From NCBI RefSeq assembly GCF_031202265.1, contig NZ_CP100604.1:3268501-3332500 (forward strand): a DNA stretch of 64,000 nt, written 5' to 3'. The notes beneath the pieces are model-generated. The model was not told the DNA's origin, made no database searches, and saw only the letters and a list, made by a program, of their open reading frames with translations. A program made the translations under genes and the position numbers. The first letter of the stretch is position 1. Each line of letters opens with the position of its first letter. The stretch is from Bradyrhizobium sp. Ash2021 (GTDB taxonomy: Bacteria; Pseudomonadota; Alphaproteobacteria; Rhizobiales; Xanthobacteraceae). Shown piece by piece: positions 24,279 through 31,915 of this stretch.

Positions 24279-26087
24279 TCAGGGGCTTGCGACCTGCTGC
24301 AGTGTGTTGAAGCGGGCCTTCTGCTCGCTGCTCAGTTCGGCATAGAACTCGTCGAGCGCGGGCTGCACCCTGTTCGCCGCCTCCAGCATGGCCTCGAGCC
24401 GCTTCTGCATCGCCTGCAGCCGCCCGACCGGCGTCAGCGGCACCTCGTCCGGGCAGGCCGCCTGCAATCCCTGAACGGCCTTCCTGGTCGCCGCGCTCAG
24501 GCGGTCGAGCGCTTCCTTTTGCTTGCCGGCCGGGTGCACCACGGCCTCGATCCGCTCGATTGGCAGCTGGGTCAGGCTGGACTTGGGCTGGCCGCAGCTT
24601 TCGGACTGCGCATTCGCATCCTGCGACGGTTGCTGCGGCGGACGCTCACCGACATGAGGACCAAGCGCGTTGAAGCGGGCCTGTTGCTCGTCGCTTAGCG
24701 AATTATAGAACTTCTCCAGTGCCGGCCGCACGATCCGCACCGCCTCGAGCGTCGCGCTGATGCGGTTCGTCATCGCCCGCAGACGGCCGGGTGGCGTCAT
24801 CGCAAAAGTATCGGAGCAGGATTCTTTGAACACGGCGGCAGCCTGTGCCGCCGCGGTCTTCAATTCGTCCAGCAACGCACGCTGCTCGGGCGTCGGCCGT
24901 ACCGCCCGCGCGATCGAGGCCAACGGCCAGGCCGTGACGCCCTTGTCGGCATCGCCGCACAATTGCCGCAGGGTCTGCGGGCTCGCGCTTGGCCGTTCGC
25001 GTGCGCGCGAAGCGTATCCTTCGCCTCCGGGTTCCGGGCCAAGCATGGCGTAGGCGGAATACGGACCTTCGTCGCCCCAGAATACGGTGTCGAAAAAGTC
25101 ATCATAGGCGTACGCCCAATAGCCGGGGTCGTAGGCGTAAGGCCAGAACGTGTAATCGAAGATGTCGGAATAGGCATAGGGCCAGAACACCGGGCCAAGC
25201 CATGGCACGAACGCCGCGTGCAGGCCGCGCCGCCAGGCGAAGCGGGGAGCCCAGCCGTGCTGTCGGACGGTGAGTGCCGCCTGGGCCTGCGGGTTGGCAT
25301 TGCCGCGGAAGCGCGCCGCAAACCGCCCGCGTTCGGCGGCCTGCACGGCGGCGGCTGCCGCGGCGGCTCGCCCAGCCGCGGGAGACTGCAGTCCCAACTG
25401 CTTCTGGCGCGCCAGATCACTCTGCTGCGCATGCTGCTCGCGCTCGAGCAGGCGGCTCTGCGCCTGCAGCAATCGCTCTTGCTGGCGTTGCGCCCGCGCG
25501 CCTTGCGGCTTCTGCGACTGCAATTGCTGCACGCGCTGCTGCAGGCGATCGATACGGGTCTGACGCTCCACAGTCTGGCGCGAAAGCGTCTCGCGCTGAC
25601 GTTGCTGCACGATTTGCTGTCGCTGCTGGATGTTCTGCTCACGCTGTTGCGCGCGTTGTTCCTGTCGCGACTGCCGCGCGCTCACAGCGGGCGCTGTGTT
25701 GGGGCGCGATGGTGCGGCGATGTGGGGCTCCGGCCGCCGCGTCATGGCCGGACGCTGCGGCAGCGCCGCCGGACCACGATGGAACTCAGGCCGCGGAGCT
25801 GCAACGCGCGGTGCAGCCACGTGTGGCGGTGCAGCGAAGTGAGGCATCGGGCGCGGCGCCGCCATGGCTGGACGCTGTAGGGGAGCGGAATGGAATGCCG
25901 GTGCGGCCGGCCGTGCCATTGCCGGCGGTGCTGCAGGATGAAATGCCGCGGCTGGCGGTCCGGCGGGCCGGGCGGCCGCCGCAGGCGGTCCATGCCCTTT
26001 CTGCTGGGCGTGCGCGCCGACGCTCGCCGCGATCGCGGAGAGACCAACAAATAACGCTGCAAGGCAAGCGCCACGTGGAAGGATCAT
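24279..26087 (-). CDS. Periplasmic Spy/CpxP-like protein with two LTXXQ-type domains
   Basis: 602 residues from ATG 26087, which follows GGGGAG. Signal peptide about 1-28 (ending GAHA). Then a Pro/Ala-rich tract with repeated AAPRP/RPA units (30-140), a Gln/Arg-rich coiled coil (about 140-240), an aromatic region with FWPYAY repeats (about 290-345), and two related helical domains ending YNSLSDEQQARFNAL and YAELSSEQKARFNTL. Those ends match the LTXXQ motif of Spy/CpxP envelope-stress chaperones, here as LSDEQ/LSSEQ. Paired cysteines recur in both domains. Probably a large envelope-associated chaperone or structural protein; the N-terminal half is low-complexity, so homology there means little. 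Confidence 0.75.
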   Translation of the reverse strand: MILPRGACLAALFVGLSAIAASVGAHAQQKGHGPPAAAARPAGPPAAAFHPAAPPAMARPAAPAFHSAPLQRPAMAAPRPMPHFAAPPHVAAPRVAAPRPEFHRGPAALPQRPAMTRRPEPHIAAPSRPNTAPAVSARQSRQEQRAQQREQNIQQRQQIVQQRQRETLSRQTVERQTRIDRLQQRVQQLQSQKPQGARAQRQQERLLQAQSRLLEREQHAQQSDLARQKQLGLQSPAAGRAAAAAAAVQAAERGRFAARFRGNANPQAQAALTVRQHGWAPRFAWRRGLHAAFVPWLGPVFWPYAYSDIFDYTFWPYAYDPGYWAYAYDDFFDTVFWGDEGPYSAYAMLGPEPGGEGYASRARERPSASPQTLRQLCGDADKGVTAWPLASIARAVRPTPEQRALLDELKTAAAQAAAVFKESCSDTFAMTPPGRLRAMTNRISATLEAVRIVRPALEKFYNSLSDEQQARFNALGPHVGERPPQQPSQDANAQSESCGQPKSSLTQLPIERIEAVVHPAGKQKEALDRLSAATRKAVQGLQAACPDEVPLTPVGRLQAMQKRLEAMLEAANRVQPALDEFYAELSSEQKARFNTLQQVASP

Positions 26088-26251
26088 CGTAGCTCCCCGG
26101 TAGGTCCGGTCGCCCACCGAACTCAACGCGAGAGCGCAAGAATCGTTCGCCCGCCGACGATTGCGGCATTGCGATTTTACGCCGCAGGGGAACGGGTGAA
26201 CCCAATTCGCTCAAGAGAATCGGCGGCTGCGACGGCGGTCGTGCACCATCG

Positions 26252-27466
26252 TCATGACAAATCCTGCTTCAGCGTCGCATCGATCCGCTCCAGCGCCCAG
26301 TCGACCTGATCGCTTGTGATCACCAGCGGCGGGGCGATGCGGATGGTGTGCTCGTGGGTGTCCTTGGCGAGCAGGCCCCGCGCCTGCAGCGCCTCGCAAT
26401 AGCGGCGGGCGCGGCCGGCTTCGGGGTGAAGCTCGACCGCCAGCATCAATCCGCGGCCTCGCACCTCGCGGACGGTGTTGGCGCGGATTGTCTTGAGCCC
26501 GTCGAGGAAGCGCGCGCCTTGCACGACCGCATTCTCGATCATGCCTTCCTCGACCAGTACGCGCAGCGCGGCCCGTGCCACCGCGCAGGCGAGCGGGTTG
26601 CCGCCGAAGGTCGAGCCGTGCTGGCCGGGCCTCAACGTGCCCAACACGTCGTTGTTGGAAAGCACCGCCGAGACCGGATAGAAGCCGCCGGACAGCGCCT
26701 TGCCGAGCAGCGTCACATCCGCCTCGATGCCTTCATGCTGCTCGGCGAGCAGCTTGCCGGTGCGGCCGAGCCCGGTCTGGATCTCGTCGAGGATCAGCAT
26801 CACGTCATGCGCGGTGCAGAGCTCGCGTACCCGCGCAAAATAGCCCGCCGGTGGAATGATGACGCCGGCCTCGCCCTGAATTGGCTCGACCAGGAAGGCG
26901 ACGGTGTTTGGCGTGATCGCCGCTTCCAGCGCGTCAGCGTCGCCGAATGCGATGATCTTGAAGCCGGGCGCGAACGGTCCAAAATGCTTGCGCGTCTCAG
27001 GATCGGTAGAGAAGCCGACGATGCCGAGCGTGCGGCCGTGGAAATTGTTGGCGCAGACGATGATCTCGGCTTGCCCGTCAGGCACGCCCTTGATCACGTA
27101 GCCCCATTTGCGCACCGACTTGATCGCGCTCTCGACCGCTTCGGCGCCGCTGTTCATCGGCAGCACCTTGTGCGAGCCGGTCAACTGCGCGAGTTCTTCG
27201 TAGAACGGCGCCAGCTGATCGTTGTGGAAGGCGCGCGAGGTCAGCGTCAGCCGGCCGGCCTGTTGCACCATCGCCGCCAGGATCTTGGGATGGCAATGGC
27301 CCTGGTTGACCGCCGAATAGGCGGAGAGGCAATCGAGATAGCGGTTGCCTTCCGTATCCCACACAAAGACGCCTTCGCCGCGCGACACCACGACCCCGAT
27401 CGGCTCGTAATTGTAGGTGCCCAGGCGGGCTTCGGTGGCGAGGAAATCAGTGACCGATCGATTCAT
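26252..27466 (-). CDS. rocD: Ornithine--oxo-acid aminotransferase
   Basis: 404 residues, class III PLP aminotransferase. It moves the delta-amino group of ornithine to 2-oxoglutarate, giving glutamate semialdehyde, in arginine/ornithine breakdown. N-terminal [72 protein letters not shown] and [15 protein letters not shown] (PLP lysine) are the diagnostic features, all intact. Length and these motifs match bacterial RocD better than acetylornithine or GABA aminotransferases. ATG 27466 is the only sensible start. No arginase or proline genes are adjacent. A fragment of its 3' end recurs near 24048-24096. Confidence 0.9.
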   Translation of the reverse strand: MNRSVTDFLATEARLGTYNYEPIGVVVSRGEGVFVWDTEGNRYLDCLSAYSAVNQGHCHPKILAAMVQQAGRLTLTSRAFHNDQLAPFYEELAQLTGSHKVLPMNSGAEAVESAIKSVRKWGYVIKGVPDGQAEIIVCANNFHGRTLGIVGFSTDPETRKHFGPFAPGFKIIAFGDADALEAAITPNTVAFLVEPIQGEAGVIIPPAGYFARVRELCTAHDVMLILDEIQTGLGRTGKLLAEQHEGIEADVTLLGKALSGGFYPVSAVLSNNDVLGTLRPGQHGSTFGGNPLACAVARAALRVLVEEGMIENAVVQGARFLDGLKTIRANTVREVRGRGLMLAVELHPEAGRARRYCEALQARGLLAKDTHEHTIRIAPPLVITSDQVDWALERIDATLKQDLS

Positions 27467-27536
27467 CTTTCGTCACTCCCCTGGCAGGCCGCGCCGGCGC
27501 GACCAAAGCGCTCGGAACAGCGCCAGCCACGACGCC

Positions 27537-27581
27537 ATCAATCACGCTATCGATCACGCTATCAATCACGCTATCAATCAC
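27537..27581. repeat. 12-bp tandem repeat, about 3.75 copies
   Basis: ATCAATCACGCT at 27537, ATCGATCACGCT at 27549, ATCAATCACGCT at 27561, then ATCAATCAC at 27573. It lies 71 bp upstream of the rocD start codon and so could affect rocD expression through copy-number change. The unit is a multiple of three but no convincing gene covers it. Confidence 0.85.
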
Positions 27582-27710
27582 TTGGGCATCGGCCCGGCCG
27601 CTGGGAAGGATTGATGCCGACCTAATTGCAAATATTCCCTGGTCGCAGGGCGCCGCGCCGAACGGGCAAGTCGCATGGCCCGGCTCGCTGGTCCCGACCA
27701 TGGTTGGGCG

Positions 27711-28400
27711 TCAATCCTTCTCCCGGTGCGCCAGTTCGAGCGTCACCAGCCGTGCCAATAGCGTCGCGGGATAAAGCTGGCCAAAGATCGCCTCCAGATT
27801 ACAGAGGCTGCGCGCGATCGGGTCGACGGGAGCAACGTCGCCATAGCCGGTAGTGGTCATCGTCGCGAAACTGAAATAAATCAGCCGGCTCGCCAGCGCC
27901 GGGCTGTCTTCGACAATCATGCCGGAAAATGCCTTCGGCTCCAGCGTTCCGACAAAGGTGTACAGGCTTGCGAAGACGACGGCGACCGTCAGGTACAAGA
28001 GCACGGCGCCGATGACGCGGTGATAGGTGATTCGTCCCGGCGCAAAGGTCGCACGCGCGACGACCCATCCCATCGTCACTCCCATTATCAGCCAGGACGC
28101 CGCGAACAGATTGAGGTCGAGGATCGAGGGTGATCGGATGCGCAGGATGGCACCGGTGACGATCATGCTGAGCGCGACCAGCATCGCGATCACCGCCCAT
28201 CGGCTGCCCGACATGAAGAAAACGCCGCCGACGAGAAACAGCGCCAGCACCAGTTCGAACACCTGAAACGCGAAAATGCCCTGCGCCTGCAGCGGGGCCA
28301 CGACAAACAGCATGACGACGAGCAGAATGGTGAGGGCCGTCAGCAGGGAATCGGCCAAGCGATCGCGCAATTGATCGATGTCCATGGGATCAGGCTTCAT
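27711..28400 (-). CDS. Ion-channel family protein (two-helix K+ channel pore)
   Basis: 229 residues. Four or five hydrophobic helices in the N-terminal part (residues about 18-125), then the pore module: a helix, FSFATMTTTGYGDVAPVD with the TTTGYGD selectivity filter near residue 190, and a final helix. Such proteins are inner-membrane potassium channels. There is no cytoplasmic RCK/TrkA-N domain, so gating is not apparent. ATG 28400; MDIDQ five residues on is an alternative. Lies downstream of the P450 gene on the same strand with a 29-bp gap. Confidence 0.82.
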   Translation of the reverse strand: MKPDPMDIDQLRDRLADSLLTALTILLVVMLFVVAPLQAQGIFAFQVFELVLALFLVGGVFFMSGSRWAVIAMLVALSMIVTGAILRIRSPSILDLNLFAASWLIMGVTMGWVVARATFAPGRITYHRVIGAVLLYLTVAVVFASLYTFVGTLEPKAFSGMIVEDSPALASRLIYFSFATMTTTGYGDVAPVDPIARSLCNLEAIFGQLYPATLLARLVTLELAHREKD

Positions 28401-28429
28401 TCATCGGTGATGACGAGATTGATGCAGCA

Positions 28430-29662
28430 TTAGCTGGCCACACATGGCACCCTCAAAAAACCGCGAAATCGCACCCGGCCGCCGCGCACCGGTTCGCCGT
28501 TCAGCTTATACTCCGGAAACCGCGCCAAAAAATGCGAGATCGCGATCGCGCCTTCGAGCCGTGCCAGCGCCATCCCGGCGCATTGATGCGCGCCGGTGCC
28601 AAAGGCGAGGTGGCGGTTCGGGGTACGGCCGATGTCGAGACGCTCCGGATCGGGGAATTGCAGGGGATCGCGGTTGGCGGCGCCGATGCACAGCGTCACC
28701 GGCGTGCCCGCGGGCAGCGTGACGCCGCCGAGTTCGACGGGCTCCACGGTCATGCGGTTGCCGAGCTGGTTCGAGCTTTCGAACCGCAGCATTTCCTCGA
28801 CCGCGGTCTTGATCAGTTCGGGGTGTTCGATCAGCCGTTGCTTCTCGGCGGGATGATCCAATAGGGCCACCAGGCCGTTGCCGATCAGATTGGTCGTGGT
28901 CTCGTGGCCGGCGTTGAGCAGGAAGATGCAATTGTGCAGCAATTCCTTCTTGGTCAGCCGCTCGCCATTGTCTTCACCCTGGATCAGCCGCGTCAGCACG
29001 TCGTTGAGGGGATTTCCCGGCTTGGCGCGCCGCTTTTCGACCAGGCCTTCGAGATAGGCGCGAAAGTCCTTCACCGCCAAATTGCCGCGGGCAAAGGCGT
29101 CCGGGCTGACGACGGGTTCGAGCGCGCCCAAAATCGCCAGCGACCAGTCGCGTAAGGGCTCGCGCTCGTCGTGGGGGACGTCGAGCAAATTGCCGATCAC
29201 TTCAATGGGGATCGCGGAAGCAAAATCGTCGATCAGGTCGACGCTGCCCTCGACTTGGCCTTTGGCGGCGAGGCCATCGAGCAGGCGGTCGACCAAGGCG
29301 ATCAGGTCGGGCTCCATCGCCGCGATCGCGCGCGGCGACAGCGCGCCCATGATCAGCCGCCGCACGCGGGTGTGGGCGGGCGGATCGTTGAAGACGAGGC
29401 TGGTGGTGTGGTGCTCGTAGAGCAGGGAGGCGCCATATTTCGGCGCAAACTCCTTCTTCTTGTCGGATGAGAACACCTTGGTGCTCTTGTAGGCCGAGAC
29501 CAGATCGTCGTAGCGGGTCAGGAACCAGGAACCGTTCGGCAGGCACTTGACCGGCTCGTGCTCGCGCAGGGCCCGATAGGTCGGGTAGGGGTTGGCGTAG
29601 AACTCCGGTGTCAGTTTCTCAAGGTCGAAACCGGCCGCCAGCTCGCGCGCGTCTGAATTCAT
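28430..29662 (-). CDS. Cytochrome P450 (class I, bacterial)
   Basis: 410 residues from ATG 29662 (GTG at 29671 would add three). The I-helix oxygen-activation motif is LLNAGHETTTN (AGHETT at 251-256), the K-helix EEMLRF gives ExxR, and the heme loop is HLAFGTGAHQCAGMALAR with cysteine 361 as heme ligand. It has no fused reductase, so it needs a ferredoxin and reductase; the reductase at 8920 is the only candidate in the window. Sequence style (FYANPYPTYRALREHEPV) is that of soluble Rhizobiales P450s of broad or unknown substrate. A different class from the CYP102-like fusion at 60157. Confidence 0.9.
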   Translation of the reverse strand: MNSDARELAAGFDLEKLTPEFYANPYPTYRALREHEPVKCLPNGSWFLTRYDDLVSAYKSTKVFSSDKKKEFAPKYGASLLYEHHTTSLVFNDPPAHTRVRRLIMGALSPRAIAAMEPDLIALVDRLLDGLAAKGQVEGSVDLIDDFASAIPIEVIGNLLDVPHDEREPLRDWSLAILGALEPVVSPDAFARGNLAVKDFRAYLEGLVEKRRAKPGNPLNDVLTRLIQGEDNGERLTKKELLHNCIFLLNAGHETTTNLIGNGLVALLDHPAEKQRLIEHPELIKTAVEEMLRFESSNQLGNRMTVEPVELGGVTLPAGTPVTLCIGAANRDPLQFPDPERLDIGRTPNRHLAFGTGAHQCAGMALARLEGAIAISHFLARFPEYKLNGEPVRGGRVRFRGFLRVPCVAS

Positions 29663-30000
29663 GCCTGTCACTCTTCGTGAAGACGGACAAATGAACGACC
29701 ACCAAAATTAGTCGCACCTGCAACTATCTTAAATGCTGTTCCCGCGCCGGCGTCAACTCGGATTGAAGCGATGATGCCGGGCGATTACGACCACGACGCC
29801 CGGCCGGGACCACAAGCGGTGCGCTGGGGCTCGCAGGCCGATCCGAGTGAGCCGCAAGTAATGAGGCTTAGGTTTTCGGAAAACTGACGTTCAAACAAAG
29901 AGATGAGGGTGTGATTTTTGCGCCGCAGCGTACCGGAATTCGCCCGCAGCGTTGCCATATTTCTTGACATTCACCTTGGTGAGTGATTACTCACATTCCC
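29663..30000. other. Divergent intergenic region, P450 / TetR
   Basis: About 340 bp, no gene seen. On the minus strand TTGACG (29756-29751) followed about 19 bp on by TAAGAT (29731-29726) could be the P450 promoter. On the plus strand it ends with the TetR promoter and operator. Confidence 0.4.
29964..29994 (+). promoter_or_regulatory. TetR promoter and palindromic operator
   Basis: TTGACA at 29964-29969 is a consensus -35. GTGAGT-GATT-ACTCAC at 29979-29994 is a perfect 6-bp inverted repeat over the expected -10 region and ends six bases before the TetR start codon. This is the textbook layout for an autorepressed TetR gene and would also control the RND efflux genes downstream. The operator role is inferred from symmetry and position. 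Confidence 0.6.
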
Positions 30001-30702
30001 ATGTCTACCCTGCGCATGACCAGTGATTTGCGGCGGCAATTGATCTTGAGCGCCGCCAAGCGATGCTTCGCCCGAAATGGCTTTGCCGGAACCACGACCA
30101 AGAGCGTCGCGGCGGCGGCGGCCATATCGGAAGGGCTGTTGTTCAAGCATTTCCCCTCCAAAGCGGCGCTTTATGCCGAAATCCTCGCCGAAGAGTGCGA
30201 GGCCGACCCGGATCTGATGCATCTGCTCGGCCAGGAGCCGTCGACCGCGACGCTGGTCGAATTGGTTTGCGGCATGGTTGGGCATTTCAGGGAGCTTCTC
30301 GAGGCGCCGGACCAGGAAGAGGCGCAGCGGCTGCGGCTGATGGTGACGAGCCATCTCGACGACGGCGAGTTCGCGCGGCTGCTCTACGGCAAGATCGAAA
30401 ATCTGATCGGGTCGGTGTTCACCACCTCGCTCGAAAGCGCGATCGCCGCCGGTGATGCCTCAGCCATCGGCCACGCGCCGCTCAATCTGTTCTGGTTTGC
30501 GCATCACACCGTGCTGATGGCGGCGCTGGTGCGGCTTCCCGCCGTGCCCTGTCTTTCCTATGGCGATGCCGCCGGCCACGAGCGGCAGCTTTGTCAATTC
30601 ATACTCCGCGGAATCGGGCTTAACGAAGCCGCAATTGCTTTTCATCTGGATCGCGAGCTGTCGCCGAATTCGGGACAATCGGTAACCGCAGAAAGTGCAT
30701 GA
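30001..30702 (+). CDS. TetR-family regulator of the RND efflux operon
   Basis: 233 residues. HTH domain about 10-60 (LILSAAKRCFARNGFAGTTT, SVAAAAAISEGLLFKHFPSK). ATG 30001 is chosen because the earlier GTG at 29983 lies inside the operator palindrome. C-terminal ligand domain is helical. The membrane-fusion-protein gene begins two bases after its stop, so regulator and pump form one operon. It probably represses its own operon through the palindrome at 29979-29994 and is released by a pump substrate. Confidence 0.88.
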   Translation: MSTLRMTSDLRRQLILSAAKRCFARNGFAGTTTKSVAAAAAISEGLLFKHFPSKAALYAEILAEECEADPDLMHLLGQEPSTATLVELVCGMVGHFRELLEAPDQEEAQRLRLMVTSHLDDGEFARLLYGKIENLIGSVFTTSLESAIAAGDASAIGHAPLNLFWFAHHTVLMAALVRLPAVPCLSYGDAAGHERQLCQFILRGIGLNEAAIAFHLDRELSPNSGQSVTAESA

Positions 30703-30703
30703 C

Positions 30704-31897
30704 ATGAACATTGTAACCGAAAGCCATATCTCGGGCGAACCGATTGGCGAAAAATCGCGCAAGCGTCCGATTCGGATGGTGCGCTGGTTTATCATCGTCG
30801 GGCTGTTGCTGGCGCTGCTGGTGGGCGGTCTGGTCGGCTTCAATGCGTTACGCAGTTACGGGATGGCGAAGTACTTCGCCAACATGAAGCCGCCGCCGGC
30901 CTCCGTCAGCATTGCGGAGGCCAGGACCGAAGTGATTCCCAACCTCTTGATCGCGGTCGGCGATCTCGCCGCCGTGCACCAGGTCAACGTCACCTCCGAT
31001 GTCAGCGGGCGCATCACCGACATCATGTTCACTCCGGGTGCCAGCGTGAAATCGGGTACGCCGCTGGTTCAGTTGTTCGACGCCCCCGACCAGGGCGACC
31101 TCGCCAACTTCAAGGCGCAGGCGACGGTGGCGCAGCTTTCGCTCGACCGCGCCAAGCAGCTCGCCTCGCGCCAGTTCGGTCCGCAGGCGACCGTCGATAC
31201 TGCGCAGGCGGCGTTCGACCAGGCCCAGGCCGGCATTGCCAAGACCGAGGCCTTGATCTCGCAGAAGCTGGTGCGCGCGCCGTTCGACGGCGAGCTCGGC
31301 GTTCGCAAGGTCGAAGTCGGTCAGTACCTGACCGCGGGCACCCAGATCGTCTCTCTGACTGATCTGTCCGAGCTCTATGCGAACTTCACCGTGACGGAAA
31401 AGGGCAGCGCCGCACTCAAGGTCGGACAGACCGTTCGGATCGCTGTCGACGCCTATCCGGGCCGCAAGTTCGAGGGCAAGATCAGCACCATCGAGCCGCA
31501 GGTCGCAACCGACACGCGCAACATCCGCGTACAGGCGACGATTACCAATCCCGATCATATTCTCAAGCCCGGCATGTTCACCACCACCACCGTGGTGCTG
31601 CCGGACAAGCCGGCGGTCGTCACCGTTCCCGAAACGGCGGTGGACTACACGCTCTATGGTGACGCGGTCTATCTGATCACCGAGAAAAAGGAAGACGATG
31701 GCAAGACCAGCCTGACGGCTGTGCGCACCTTCGTCCAGACTGGCAATCGCCTCGACGGACGGGCTGAAATTCTCAAGGGCCTGAAGACCGGAGACCGGGT
31801 TGTTGCTGTCGGCCAGCTCAAGCTGCAGTCGGGCGCGGCCGTGACGATCTCCGCCGATCCGGCCCCGCCCATCCCCGCGCAGCCGCCGCGCTATTGA
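30704..31897 (+). CDS. RND efflux periplasmic adaptor (membrane fusion protein)
   Basis: 397 residues. A cytoplasmic leader rich in Arg/Lys (about 1-25) precedes one membrane helix (WFIIVGLLLALLVGGLVGF, about 28-46). Next come the biotinyl-lipoyl halves (VNVTSDVSGRITDIMFTPG and KLVRAPFDGELGVRKVEVG), a helical hairpin between them, and beta-barrel and membrane-proximal domains. It is anchored by a helix and lacks a lipobox cysteine. It links the inner-membrane RND pump at 31916 with an outer-membrane channel, which is not encoded here. ATG 30704 is preferred to GTG 30695, which would overlap the TetR gene. Confidence 0.92.
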   Translation: MNIVTESHISGEPIGEKSRKRPIRMVRWFIIVGLLLALLVGGLVGFNALRSYGMAKYFANMKPPPASVSIAEARTEVIPNLLIAVGDLAAVHQVNVTSDVSGRITDIMFTPGASVKSGTPLVQLFDAPDQGDLANFKAQATVAQLSLDRAKQLASRQFGPQATVDTAQAAFDQAQAGIAKTEALISQKLVRAPFDGELGVRKVEVGQYLTAGTQIVSLTDLSELYANFTVTEKGSAALKVGQTVRIAVDAYPGRKFEGKISTIEPQVATDTRNIRVQATITNPDHILKPGMFTTTTVVLPDKPAVVTVPETAVDYTLYGDAVYLITEKKEDDGKTSLTAVRTFVQTGNRLDGRAEILKGLKTGDRVVAVGQLKLQSGAAVTISADPAPPIPAQPPRY

Positions 31898-31915
31898 TAA
31901 CGAGAGACTGTCGCG

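Noticed and set aside
27537..27581. Possible CRISPR array or short coding repeat
   Set aside because: Units are 12 bp, directly adjacent without spacers and fewer than four, so this is a simple tandem repeat. The minus-strand frame through it overlaps rocD and has no support.
26348..27625. 425-codon plus-strand frame
   Set aside because: Antisense to ornithine aminotransferase; no recognisable domain.
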